A DNA stretch of 64,000 nt, from assembly GCA_014804675.1 (NCBI GenBank), contig JAAUZH010000013.1, positions 252,733 to 316,732 on the forward strand. Direction: 5' to 3'. The translations under genes were made by a program, and so were the position numbers. Of this stretch, positions 1 to 8,295 are shown piece after piece (within the stretch, counting starts at the first letter, position 1; every line of letters begins with the position of its first letter). The DNA is from Lachnospiraceae bacterium (GTDB taxonomy: Bacteria > Bacillota > Clostridia > Lachnospirales > Lachnospiraceae). The notes under the pieces are model-generated. The model saw only the letters and a program-made list of their open reading frames with translations. It did not search any database and had not been told where the DNA came from.

Positions 1-498
1 AACAAAGATTCCTTTCTTTTCTTCTTTACACACATCCAAAAAGGGATTTACCCCATCAGAACCCAAATAGGGGTTTACTGTTACAAAATCTTCATCAAAT
101 CCATAATAGCTTTTGCTGCCTACAGTCACTTTGCCAAGGTGTCCAACTGCATAAGCAGAGGACGTAGAACCAATGTCACCTCTTTTTATGTCTCCAATCA
201 CTACCAGTCCCTTTTCCTTGCAGTAATCCACTGTTTTCTTAAAAGCAATCATCCCCGGAATCCCAAACTGTTCGTACATAGCAATCTGAGGCTTTACCGC
301 AGGAATCAGGTCACAGGTATTGTCCACGATTTCCTTATTGAACAGCCAGATAGCCTCTGCTGCACCTTCTAATGTCTCACCATGCTCTTCAAAAGCCTTT
401 TTTGTAATGTGCTCTGGAATAAAACTCATCATAGGATCTAATCCTACCACAATGGGAGCATTGGTTTGTTTGATTTTCTCCACCAGTTTGTTAATCAT
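1..498 (-). CDS. pyrF: Orotidine 5'-phosphate decarboxylase, 3' part cut by window edge
   Basis: The enzyme decarboxylates OMP to UMP, the last step of de novo pyrimidine synthesis. Reading the minus strand gives 166 open codons from MINKLVEK to the window edge. The early GLDP motif, an AVKPQ segment carrying the substrate-binding lysine, and the catalytic D-x-K-x-x-D signature (seen as GDIKRGDI) are all present. Spacing and insertions fit the longer 'type 2' OMPDC subfamily of about 300 residues, so a little over half is visible. The start is the ATG at 498, chosen because AGGAAAG sits just upstream and the frame closes at a stop above it. The gene reads leftward out of the window, where other pyr genes would be expected. 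Confidence 0.9.
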   Translation of the reverse strand, partial: MINKLVEKIKQTNAPIVVGLDPMMSFIPEHITKKAFEEHGETLEGAAEAIWLFNKEIVDNTCDLIPAVKPQIAMYEQFGIPGMIAFKKTVDYCKEKGLVVIGDIKRGDIGSTSSAYAVGHLGKVTVGSKSYYGFDEDFVTVNPYLGSDGVNPFLDVCKEEKKGIFV

Positions 499-566
499 TC
501 TTTCCTGTTCCTTTCCAATTCCTTTTAAGATTGATATTTTATTGCTGCCATAAGATTTTTCTCATT

Positions 567-968
567 CTATAAATCCGCTTTCTTTAAATCATTCAACACA
601 TAGCTGTTTTCAATATAATAAGAAAATTCCTCTTTTTTTATCCATTCAAATCCGCCGTATTCTTCTGACATTTCATAGCAGTCGTCCTCCGCTTCTGTAG
701 AGCAAAGATACGTAATTCCCACGCACTGGGTATCTCCCAGCATAGTAGACCATGTATATTCTATTTTCTCAATATTTCCGTCCACTCCCAGCCGCTCTCT
801 GATATTGCGCAGCATTGCCTCATCCGGAGCCTCTCCATGCTCTGCCTGCCCGTCAATGAACTCCCATACAAAAGGGTCCGGAATCCGGTCATCCACCCAT
901 CTTTTCAGTACCAGATACCGTTCATTTTTTTTAATAATTCCTTTTACCTTCAAATAAATATCCGACAT
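567..968 (-). CDS. Nudix-fold protein with a degenerate Nudix box
   Basis: A 133-residue single-domain protein. Nudix hydrolases cleave nucleoside diphosphates linked to another moiety, using the box G-x5-E-x7-R-E-U-x-E-E-x-G-U. Here the box lies at about residues 40-62 (G-QAEHG-E-APDEAML-R-N-I-R-E-R-L-G-V): the first glycine, the first Glu and the Arg are kept, but the Glu after Arg is Asn and the second Glu of the EE pair is Arg. Metal binding may therefore be weakened or lost. Its AGGAGG site overlaps the nrdD stop codon and the gap is 11 bp, so it is probably co-transcribed and translationally coupled with nrdD. It could act on nucleotides or be a binding or regulatory relic. The fold call is fairly safe; activity is uncertain. 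Confidence 0.75.
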   Translation of the reverse strand: MSDIYLKVKGIIKKNERYLVLKRWVDDRIPDPFVWEFIDGQAEHGEAPDEAMLRNIRERLGVDGNIEKIEYTWSTMLGDTQCVGITYLCSTEAEDDCYEMSEEYGGFEWIKKEEFSYYIENSYVLNDLKKADL

Positions 969-979
969 ACAATAGCCTC

Positions 980-3370
980 CTATACAACCATTTTGCTGTG
1001 GGCATCTGCATATTTCTTAATATTGGATGCATTTACATATTTTTGAAAAGTATCTCCGTTTATTTCTACCAGAGTAGGCGCCTGTAAGACTCCATAACGG
1101 TTAGCCAGTTCCATGTTCTCTTCCGCATCAATCACTACATATCTTTCCTCTTTCAAATATGTCTTTGCCAGCTTGCAGTTGGGACAGGTCTTCGTTATAA
1201 ATAAATACTTTACGTTATCCGGAGCCTTTATGGAAACCTCTGCTGACTTCTGTGAGCCCGATAAGGTTACCAGACTGCTGACAGGCTTTTTCATACAGGA
1301 AGAAGCTATATCATACTCGGTACGGTTCTCATATTCCTGCAGCTTGCCATCGTTCCAGTTCTGAACCGGCCGGTAATATCCGGTAATACGGCTGTAAATC
1401 TCTGTTACAGCGCCGCAATGAGGGCATTTCTTTTCTTCTCCCGGCAGGTATCCGTGCTGCTTGCAGATGGAATAAGTGGGAGACAGGGTATAATATGGCA
1501 GCCTGTAATTTTCTGCAATGGTACGAACTAAATTAGCCGCTGCTTTCCAGTCTGGAAGCTTTTCCCCCAAAAAGGCATGGAATACGGTTCCTGATGTATA
1601 TAATGTCTGCAATTCATCCTGAATGTCCAGCGCATCGAAAATATCTGTCGTATAATCCACCGGAAGATGTGAGGAATTAGTATAATAAGGAGTGTCCCCC
1701 ATTTTTCCTGCCGTCTTAATGGAGGGCCACTTGCTCTTATCATGCTTTGCAAGCCGGTAAGTAGTGCTTTCCGCAGGTGTTGCTTCCAGATTGTACAAAT
1801 CTCCATATTGCTCCTGATAGTCGGACAGACGGTTTCTCATATGATTTAAGACCTCTTTTGCAAAATCCTGCGTCTTTTTTTCCGTCATATCCCCACGAAG
1901 CCAGTTGGCATTTAATCCAACCTCATTCATGCCAATCAGACCTATGGTGGAAAAATGATTATCAAAGCTTCCAAGATAACGCTTTGTATATGGATACAAT
2001 CCTTCTGACAGCAGCTTGGAAATCACTTCCCTCTTAATCTTTAAGGAACGGGCAGCAATGTCCATCATACGGTTTAACCGTTTAAAGAAATCATCCTTAT
2101 CGGTTGACAAATAAGCAATTCTGGGCAAGTTGATGGTAACTACTCCTACGCTTCCGGTGCTCTCTCCGGAGCCAAAGAAGCCTCCTGTTTTCTTCCGAAG
2201 CTCCCTTAAATCCAACCGAAGCCTGCAGCACATGCTGCGCACATCCCCCGGCTCCATATCGGAATTGATATAGTTGGAAAAATAAGGGGTGCCATACTTG
2301 GAAGTCATTTCAAACAACAACCTGTTGTTTTCTGTATCGGACCAGTCAAACTCCCTTGTAATGGAATAAGTAGGAATCGGGTACTGGAATCCTCTGCCGT
2401 TTGCATCTCCTTCAATCATGGTCTCAATAAAGGCTTTATTGATCATGTCCATTTCTTTTTTGCAGTCGCCATAGGTAAAGTCCATTTCCTTTCCGGCTAC
2501 AATGGCTGGAAGCGCTGCCAGATCATTTGGAACGGTCCAATCTAAAGTAATGTTGGAAAAAGGAGCCTGTGTACCCCAGCGGCTGGGCGTATTCACTCCG
2601 TAAATAAATGCTTCAATGCATTTCTTGACCTCACTATAGGATAACTGATCCACCTTTACAAAAGGCGCCAGATATGTGTCAAAGGAGGAAAATGCCTGGG
2701 CGCCTGCCCATTCATTCTGCATGATTCCAAGGAAATTCACCATCTGATTGCAGAGCACGGATAAATGGGCTGCCGGAGCCGAAGTAATCTTTCCGGTAAT
2801 GCCTCCAAGCCCTTCCTGAATCAGCTGTTTCAAGCTCCAGCCGGCACAATAGCCTGTCAGCATGGATAAATCGTGAATATGGATATCCGCATTCCTGTGC
2901 GCCTCGGAAATTTCTTCATCATAAATCTCCGAAAGCCAGTAGTTGGCTGTAACCGCGCCGGAATTGCTTAAAATCAGTCCTCCAACCGAGTAGGTGACCG
3001 TGGAATTCTCCTTTACTCTCCAGTCCTCTATCTTTACGTAACTGTTTACCACTTCTTTATAGTCCAGAATGGTGGAAGTCATGGTGCGCATCTTTTCCCG
3101 CTGCTTCCGATATAAAATGTATGCCTTAGCCGCTTCCGCATATCCTGCCTGCTCCAATACCTTCTCTACACTGTCCTGTACATCCTCAATATGCACCCGG
3201 CCTTCTTTTACCTTTTCCTGAAAATCTGCCGTTACCCGCAGCGATAATAAATCTACGATATCATTGGTAAATACTACATCAGTGGCACGAAATGCTTTTA
3301 TAATGGCATCATTTATCCTGGTCAGATCAAATGCAGCCACCTCTCCGCTTCTCTTTATTACCTGTAACAC
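980..3370 (-). CDS. nrdD: Anaerobic (class III) ribonucleoside-triphosphate reductase with C-terminal redoxin domain
   Basis: It reduces ribonucleotides to deoxyribonucleotides with a glycyl radical under anaerobic conditions. In order: an N-terminal ATP-cone (about residues 1-95), the ten-stranded barrel core, a zinc site (CKQHGY followed by CPHC) and the glycyl-radical loop RITGYYRPV near residue 650. A thioredoxin/glutaredoxin-like domain follows (about residues 720-796), with CPNC near residue 729 and a cis-Pro motif QAPTLV. At 796 residues it is longer than a plain NrdD because of this tail. The redoxin probably supplies reducing electrons in cis, replacing free NrdH or thioredoxin; this is inferred. 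No nrdG activase gene follows: the next genes are Nudix and pyrF. Two NrdR boxes precede the promoter. Confidence 0.95.
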   Translation of the reverse strand: MLQVIKRSGEVAAFDLTRINDAIIKAFRATDVVFTNDIVDLLSLRVTADFQEKVKEGRVHIEDVQDSVEKVLEQAGYAEAAKAYILYRKQREKMRTMTSTILDYKEVVNSYVKIEDWRVKENSTVTYSVGGLILSNSGAVTANYWLSEIYDEEISEAHRNADIHIHDLSMLTGYCAGWSLKQLIQEGLGGITGKITSAPAAHLSVLCNQMVNFLGIMQNEWAGAQAFSSFDTYLAPFVKVDQLSYSEVKKCIEAFIYGVNTPSRWGTQAPFSNITLDWTVPNDLAALPAIVAGKEMDFTYGDCKKEMDMINKAFIETMIEGDANGRGFQYPIPTYSITREFDWSDTENNRLLFEMTSKYGTPYFSNYINSDMEPGDVRSMCCRLRLDLRELRKKTGGFFGSGESTGSVGVVTINLPRIAYLSTDKDDFFKRLNRMMDIAARSLKIKREVISKLLSEGLYPYTKRYLGSFDNHFSTIGLIGMNEVGLNANWLRGDMTEKKTQDFAKEVLNHMRNRLSDYQEQYGDLYNLEATPAESTTYRLAKHDKSKWPSIKTAGKMGDTPYYTNSSHLPVDYTTDIFDALDIQDELQTLYTSGTVFHAFLGEKLPDWKAAANLVRTIAENYRLPYYTLSPTYSICKQHGYLPGEEKKCPHCGAVTEIYSRITGYYRPVQNWNDGKLQEYENRTEYDIASSCMKKPVSSLVTLSGSQKSAEVSIKAPDNVKYLFITKTCPNCKLAKTYLKEERYVVIDAEENMELANRYGVLQAPTLVEINGDTFQKYVNASNIKKYADAHSKMVV

Positions 3371-3450
3371 CTAAACACCCCTCCACCTTCTCATTTGCTC
3401 CAAGCGAGCTTTTTCTCTTCTGCTTTACAGCATAAATTACGCATGTTTAC

Positions 3451-3479
3451 ATTTTATCATTGCCCTATGGAAAAGTCAA
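3451..3479 (-). promoter_or_regulatory. Sigma-A promoter of nrdD
   Basis: On the minus strand there is a -35 TTGACT, exactly 17 bp of spacer and a -10 TAAAAT, about 80 bp before the nrdD start codon. The NrdR box pair lies immediately upstream. Confidence 0.8.
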
Positions 3480-3485
3480 TAAAAA

Positions 3486-3533
3486 GCACTATATGTTATG
3501 TTAATGCTTTTATGTAAACACAATATATAGTGC
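3486..3533 (-). promoter_or_regulatory. NrdR box pair upstream of nrdD
   Basis: Two copies of the NrdR operator (consensus ACACWATATATWGTGT) are visible. Box 2 at 3518-3533 reads ACACAATATATAGTGC, 15 of 16 matching. Box 1 at 3486-3501 reads GCACTATATGTTATGT, 13 of 16. Their centres are 32 bp apart, the three-turn spacing typical of NrdR sites. Box 1 begins 6 bp upstream of the -35 hexamer. NrdR is the nucleotide-sensing repressor of ribonucleotide reductase genes, so nrdD and the coupled Nudix gene are probably repressed when dATP is abundant. Confidence 0.85.
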
Positions 3534-3547
3534 ATTTCCTTGCTTTT

Positions 3548-4612
3548 CTATCTTGTCTTTAAAAATTCATATTCCCTTACTGCTGTCCCATCATCTGGAT
3601 AAGCCTTTAAATATGCCTCCATCAGCACTTTTGCTTTCGTAAAATCCCCCAGATATTCATATGCCACGATTTCATTGTATTTCAGGTTTTGTGTCAGGCT
3701 GTTAGACTCAATCTGCATAGCCGTCTGAAATGCATTTAATGCTCCTTGATAATCTCCCGCTTCCAGTTTACATAATCCCAACTGATTGCAAATCTCCACA
3801 TCATTTGGATTGTCTGCCAGATAGCCTTCATATAAGACAGCCGCATAGTTATTATCCCCCAGCTGTTCATAGGTCTGACCCAGCATATATACAATGCTTC
3901 CTTCATTATTGGCTTTGTTTTTATTATCTGTCCTGGCAGTTTCCAAATAATTTCTGGCATTTTCATAATCCTTTAAATAATAGGAAATGGTGCCTTTTTC
4001 ATAGTCCGTCATAGAAGCACTCTTTTCCATAGCCTTGGTAAGATATGCATTTCCTTCCTCTTCTCTTCCGTTGTCCGCCAGCACCTTATATGCATCAATC
4101 AGCATTTCCGTAGAATTACCGGAAAACTCCATTGCCTTTTCCAAATCTGCCACGCCATTTTCTATGTCACCTGCCGCAATTTTTGCACTGCCTCTTAAAA
4201 AGTAAGCATCCCGGTTCTTTTTCTCAAGAGCCAGTATTCCGTCAAAAATACCGATGGCTCCCTGATAATCTCCCATCTTATATTTTGCCGTAGCCATGTA
4301 AAAATTAATGTCATACTCCAGTTCTCCCGGAAACATGCCGCTGCTTTTTAATGCCTTTTCAAATGAGGCAATTGCTTCCTCATATTGTGTCAACCCCATA
4401 TAGGCAATTCCCTGTCCCCGGTATGCCAGTTCCAAATCCTCACCATTTACGATTGCTTTCTCAAAACATGCCAATGCCTGGCTATATTCCAGATTTTCTA
4501 CAGCTGCCATTCCTTCATCGATATTTTCTGTCCCCTTTTTTCCACATCCGGCACAGGAACATATCATTAGTACCATGCACAGGAGCAGAAACCATTTTTT
4601 CATTGCTTTCAT
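3548..4612 (-). CDS. TPR-repeat lipoprotein
   Basis: A 354-residue secreted protein with a lysine-rich n-region, a hydrophobic stretch and a lipobox-like cluster (ICSC, then AGC, at residues 17-23), suggesting lipid anchoring outside the membrane. The remainder is a run of about seven to eight tetratricopeptide repeats. Typical repeat pieces are ALACFEKAIVNGEDLELAYR, AIASFEKAL, AYFLRGSAK and ALNAFQTAMQ. TPRs are protein-interaction scaffolds, so no enzymatic role is implied. GGAGGAAATAA precedes the ATG. It is the third gene of a minus-strand unit with the transglutaminase-like protein (47 bp upstream) and the hybrid kinase, which hints at a shared envelope function. The partner is unknown. 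Confidence 0.85.
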   Translation of the reverse strand: MKAMKKWFLLLCMVLMICSCAGCGKKGTENIDEGMAAVENLEYSQALACFEKAIVNGEDLELAYRGQGIAYMGLTQYEEAIASFEKALKSSGMFPGELEYDINFYMATAKYKMGDYQGAIGIFDGILALEKKNRDAYFLRGSAKIAAGDIENGVADLEKAMEFSGNSTEMLIDAYKVLADNGREEEGNAYLTKAMEKSASMTDYEKGTISYYLKDYENARNYLETARTDNKNKANNEGSIVYMLGQTYEQLGDNNYAAVLYEGYLADNPNDVEICNQLGLCKLEAGDYQGALNAFQTAMQIESNSLTQNLKYNEIVAYEYLGDFTKAKVLMEAYLKAYPDDGTAVREYEFLKTR

Positions 4613-4659
4613 TTATTTCCTCCAGTTGTATCGTTACTGCAATTATGTTATATAGAGGG

Positions 4660-5601
4660 TCATTCATCCGGCAGGCGGTACATATTCCGGATAAGCTCCT
4701 CATTTCTTGCAATTCTGTTACTTCTGCTATTTTCAGAAAAGCTTCTAAATAAGACCTTTATAAAAAACAACGCCAGAACAAGCCCACCAATTATCAGAGC
4801 CATTTTTATATTATCCCTTTGCTGGAAATCCGGAAAATCATATTTGGGAAAAGCATCGGGAACCGGATAGGATTGCGGTGCATCCGCCTCAGTAGGCCCA
4901 AGTCCGGTCCAGTCTTTATTGCTTTTCAGAAAATATTCATAATCAACGTTCCTACCGCCTCCATCACCCCAGGTTGCATCTAAATTGTACCAATATCCGT
5001 CCAGATACACGGTATTCCATGCGTGCTCAAGGTTATATGTATACTTACACGGAATTCCAAGCTCACCCATTACCATATAAAATGCACTGGCATATCCGTT
5101 GCAACAGGCATGCCCTGCCACCAGGGCATTATACGGTCCGTTTCTTGCACCATCATATTCACAGTTCAGTATGATATAGTCATAGACATATTTTATCTGC
5201 TGATATCTGCTAAGCCCCTCCACCTCTTTCGCAATGGCCTCGATTCTGGAGCGAAGCAGCTTTTCCTGTAAGCTTCCCATATAAAAGCGGGGTCTTATGC
5301 TGATTTCATACTGATTTCTCACAGGTTTTCCGTCCAGGGAAAGGTAAGAAAACAAAAATGCTATGTAAGGATCTTCTTCAAATGCCCTTCCCATCATTTC
5401 GTCAATACTGACCTCTGTAACAGGAAAATCTGCAAGAAACGTTTTTTTCATTACCTTTTTCTCCAACACACCGTATATTTCCTGATACAATTCTTCCGTG
5501 GATGCCACGTAGACCGGCTTTTCTTCCGCCAAGACCTTTATCGGCATATTGGCTAACATCAGTATCATCATAATTCCCATTAAACATACTTTTTTTATCA
5601 A
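4660..5601 (-). CDS. Secreted transglutaminase-like protein with C-terminal membrane anchor
   Basis: Residues from the TTG at 5601 give a signal peptide (MIKKVCLMG..., cleavage likely after VLA), then a transglutaminase-like cysteine-protease fold. The catalytic triad is visible as Cys in HACCNGYAS, His in LEHAWN and Asp in NLDATWGD. One transmembrane helix (ALIIGGLVLALFFIKVLF) near the C-terminus is followed by a short basic tail. Such domains usually act as cysteine peptidases or peptidoglycan-linked enzymes on the cell surface. I chose the TTG start because an AGCAGGTGA ribosome site overlaps the upstream kinase stop and the signal peptide begins right there. A longer in-frame ATG reading runs back inside the kinase gene and is unlikely. 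Confidence 0.8.
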   Translation of the reverse strand: MIKKVCLMGIMMILMLANMPIKVLAEEKPVYVASTEELYQEIYGVLEKKVMKKTFLADFPVTEVSIDEMMGRAFEEDPYIAFLFSYLSLDGKPVRNQYEISIRPRFYMGSLQEKLLRSRIEAIAKEVEGLSRYQQIKYVYDYIILNCEYDGARNGPYNALVAGHACCNGYASAFYMVMGELGIPCKYTYNLEHAWNTVYLDGYWYNLDATWGDGGGRNVDYEYFLKSNKDWTGLGPTEADAPQSYPVPDAFPKYDFPDFQQRDNIKMALIIGGLVLALFFIKVLFRSFSENSRSNRIARNEELIRNMYRLPDE

Positions 5602-5608
5602 TGCTTCA

Positions 5609-7678
5609 TCACCTGCTCTTTTGTACTGTACCATCGCCCAGATAATCATTGATTTCCTCAAGCGCTTCTTCATATAATTCCATAACCTTTTGATGATTTT
5701 CACAGATATAATGTATATCTCCATTTTTCCCTGCCATTTCCAAAAGCCTTGCCTGTTCCGACAGCCGTTCCGCACCTATCATTTTAGAGGTGCTCTTTAA
5801 GGCATGCACGAAAATGGTATAATCGGTAAAGTTCTGTCCATCATAGGAACCCTGTATCTCCTCTTTATTCTTATCCGCAGTGTCCCTAAAGGATTCTAAA
5901 AGGAACTTAAAGCATTCCACATCCCCTTCTGCCGACTCGATTGCAGTCAGTATATCCAGACATTGAAAAGAATATTTCTTCATAATCCTATCAGCGGTTT
6001 CCTGCCACAAGGTGCGGAAAACAGATTTCTCTATTTCATCATATTCCACCATTACGTATTTGTTGGCAGGCAGATACTTTAATATCTTTTCTTCCAGACG
6101 CTTGCCCTGGATTGGTTTTGACATATAATCCACAAAGCCTTCTTTTAAATACATTTCTCTTACGCCTGAAATAGCATTTGCAGTCAGAACGATCACCGGA
6201 GTATCTGCATTTGGGGAATCGCTCATTGCCTTTAACCGTTTCATGGTTTCAATTCCATCCATGCGCGGCATCATGTGATCCATTAAGATTACATCGTATT
6301 TAATGTCTCTGCAAAGCTCCAAAGCCTTTTCTCCATCAGCTGCTTTATCCACTTTGATTTCTGTATTCTTTAACAAGCCTTCCGCTACAGCCAGATTCAT
6401 GGCATTGTCATCCACCACCAAAATTCTTACGTCCGGTGCCACGAACATGGTCCTGTATTTCTTGTCCTTCTCCTTGCTGTAAGAATATTTCTCCCGGAAT
6501 TTGCCAATGGGCTTTCTATCCTTGATTCCCTGTCTTAAAGTAAAGGAGAAGGTAGAGCCCACCCCATATTCGCTGCGTACATTCAGTCTGCTGTCCATCA
6601 GTTCAAGCAGCTGCTTGGTAATGCTGAGTCCCAGACCATTTCCTTCTATGTTCCTGTTGCGCTCCTCTTCGATTCGTTCAAAGGAAACAAACAGACGGTT
6701 GACATCTTCTTCCCGAATGCCGATACCCGTATCCGTTACGGAAACAATCAGCATAATATGGGAATCACCTGCTTCCTTCCAATCGACCTTTAATACAACG
6801 CTTCCTTCTTTCGTGTATTTCACCGCATTAGTCAAAAGATTGATAATGACCTGCTTGATGCGAATTTCATCACCAAAAAGCAGATATGGAATGTTTTCCG
6901 ATATGACCGGAATGAATTCCAGATTTTTATTGGCTGCTTTTATTTCCACCATGTTGATGACTTCAGTCAATACATTTGCAATTTCATATTCTGCCGGAAG
7001 TATTTCCATTTTGCCGCATTCGATTTTGGAAAAATCAAGCAGATCATTTACAAGGGATAACAAGGTAGTAGCTGCTTCCCGAATGTTTTCCGCATATCCT
7101 TTTACTGATATCTCGGTTGTTTCCCTTAAAATAATTTCATCCATTCCCAGCACTGTATTGATGGGAGTACGGATTTCATGGCTCATATTCGCAAGAAAAT
7201 CTGATTTCGCCCTGTTGGCAGCATCCGCCATTTCCTTTAGTTCTTTTAACTTCTTATTTGTCCTGTAATGTCCTGTAATATCTACCAGCCATACAAATCT
7301 GCCCCTGACACTATCCTGCTCCTCCAAGGTTTCGGAACGTACTTCGTATATTTTGGACAATTCCTCGGAAACGTATTCCTCTTCCTGAAACAGCTTCTTT
7401 ATTTCCGGAAACTCTGAGATAGATTGTATATTCACAATATTGGGAAACAGCTGTCTGAACTCATGATTGTAAAACAACACTTTATTTTCAGTGGAAACAA
7501 TCAGAATGGCACCGATATCTTTATTCAGAATGCCCATAGTAACTACCTTTACTGAGTCATGCTCTTCCCCATGAGTTGTTGGAATTGCCGTACCCGTATT
7601 TGCAGCTGTCTTTAGTTTCCAGATGACAACTCCCATTCCGATTATGACAATCCCCATAACTACTACTAAAATTTCCAT
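5609..7678 (-). CDS. Membrane-anchored hybrid sensor histidine kinase with receiver and Hpt domains
   Basis: A 689-residue phosphorelay protein. One N-terminal transmembrane helix (residues 3-22) is followed by a PAS-like cytoplasmic segment (about 45-135). HisKA contains the phospho-His in SHEIRTP (H168). The HATPase has N-box NLLTNAVKY, G1 DTGIG and G2 GNGLGLS. The receiver has its phospho-Asp in VILMDHMMP, and a C-terminal Hpt domain has its His in VHALKSTSKM. All phosphotransfer steps up to an external response regulator are thus in one chain. No cognate regulator lies next to it. AAGGAGAATAT precedes the ATG. It heads an operon with the transglutaminase-like and TPR lipoprotein genes, so it may control or sense their envelope process. 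Confidence 0.92.
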   Translation of the reverse strand: MEILVVVMGIVIIGMGVVIWKLKTAANTGTAIPTTHGEEHDSVKVVTMGILNKDIGAILIVSTENKVLFYNHEFRQLFPNIVNIQSISEFPEIKKLFQEEEYVSEELSKIYEVRSETLEEQDSVRGRFVWLVDITGHYRTNKKLKELKEMADAANRAKSDFLANMSHEIRTPINTVLGMDEIILRETTEISVKGYAENIREAATTLLSLVNDLLDFSKIECGKMEILPAEYEIANVLTEVINMVEIKAANKNLEFIPVISENIPYLLFGDEIRIKQVIINLLTNAVKYTKEGSVVLKVDWKEAGDSHIMLIVSVTDTGIGIREEDVNRLFVSFERIEEERNRNIEGNGLGLSITKQLLELMDSRLNVRSEYGVGSTFSFTLRQGIKDRKPIGKFREKYSYSKEKDKKYRTMFVAPDVRILVVDDNAMNLAVAEGLLKNTEIKVDKAADGEKALELCRDIKYDVILMDHMMPRMDGIETMKRLKAMSDSPNADTPVIVLTANAISGVREMYLKEGFVDYMSKPIQGKRLEEKILKYLPANKYVMVEYDEIEKSVFRTLWQETADRIMKKYSFQCLDILTAIESAEGDVECFKFLLESFRDTADKNKEEIQGSYDGQNFTDYTIFVHALKSTSKMIGAERLSEQARLLEMAGKNGDIHYICENHQKVMELYEEALEEINDYLGDGTVQKSR

Positions 7679-7732
7679 ATATTCTCCTTCCCTCTTATCT
7701 GCCTAAAACAGAAACCCAATTGTTTTTGTTCT

Positions 7733-7761
7733 ATTATATCAACTAATTTCAAAACCTACAA
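7733..7761 (-). promoter_or_regulatory. Sigma-A promoter of the hybrid kinase operon
   Basis: Minus strand: -35 TTGTAG, a 17-bp spacer and -10 TATAAT, ending about 55 bp before the kinase start codon. Confidence 0.65.
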
Positions 7762-7962
7762 TGGGATTTTTTTATAAAAGTAGATGAAGCAGGAGGGGAG
7801 GATTTTTTGTTGCCGTAGCAGATGAAAAATATCGAAAGATTGTTAAAAATATAACAGAAATGGCAAATCGAGGCAAAACGGGGCAGATTCATTTTGGTAT
7901 TGGAATGCTGGTGCGTTTGCTTTTGCAGGAGATGAAACTGCTGTTTCCGTATCAGGTAAAGA

Positions 7963-8106
7963 TTACAAAGTGGCGGATAGGATTGCATCTGGATGGGGAA
8001 TTTGTGTATTATGCGTAATGTATGGAACTATAAAATAAGTCAAGCACACCAGACCTACAAGATTTAAGCATAAAAGTAATATTGAAAAGACTTTTTTTGC
8101 TTTCAT
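7963..8106 (-). pseudogene. Short or truncated membrane protein (47 aa)
   Basis: A small reading frame starts at the ATG at 8106 with a good site (GGAGGACATTT). It encodes MKAKKVFSILLL..., one strong hydrophobic helix, then YFIVPYITHNTQIPHPDA and a quick stop. The start, the helix and the IPHPDA turn resemble, from memory, the first third of small two-helix clostridial membrane proteins. I therefore read it as 3'-truncated rather than complete. It may still be translated. The 3' side up to 7762 shows no convincing continuation in any minus frame. Confidence 0.45.
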
Positions 8107-8251
8107 AAATGTCCTCCATCCGCCGATTTATTTATTTTTACTATTGATGTGATGTGCTTTTTATCCGTAAAAATAAAAACAAAATTATTGATACAGATGA
8201 AGTGAAGGAATTAGAATATACCGTTGCATTCAAAGAAATTGAAGAATAATA
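8107..8251. other. Intergenic stretch with a short coding-like tail
   Basis: On the plus strand, codons ending at the TAA at 8248-8250 read ...IIDTDEVKELEYTVAFKEIEE, which looks like a real protein C-terminus. There are only about 31 open codons, a stop lies directly upstream and there is no ribosome site, so it is best viewed as a gene remnant. Nothing else was recognised here. Confidence 0.25.
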
Positions 8252-8290
8252 CAAAAACGAAAGGCGCTTTCCGGTTGTTGAAAGCGCCTT
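8252..8290 (-). terminator. Intrinsic terminator after the DUF2085 gene
   Basis: Perfect 11-bp stem (AAGGCGCTTTC paired with GAAAGCGCCTT, positions 8261-8271 and 8280-8290) with an 8-nt loop. In the minus direction the stem is followed by CGTTTTTG, just after the stop codon of the minus-strand gene. On the plus strand T residues also follow, so it may work both ways. Confidence 0.8.
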
Positions 8291-8295
8291 TTTAT

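Noticed and set aside
6501-7268. A 255-codon plus-strand ORF antisense to the hybrid kinase
   Set aside because: It mirrors a well-supported kinase domain. Amino-acid composition is Ser/Ile-rich as in antisense shadows and there is no ribosome site.
7809-8018. A plus-strand open stretch of 69 codons, reading VAVADEKYRKIVKNITEM...
   Set aside because: Codon choice looks plausible and a GGAGGGGAGG lies in front, but no start codon fits and it is antisense to the better-supported 47-aa frame. Left as possible remnant only.
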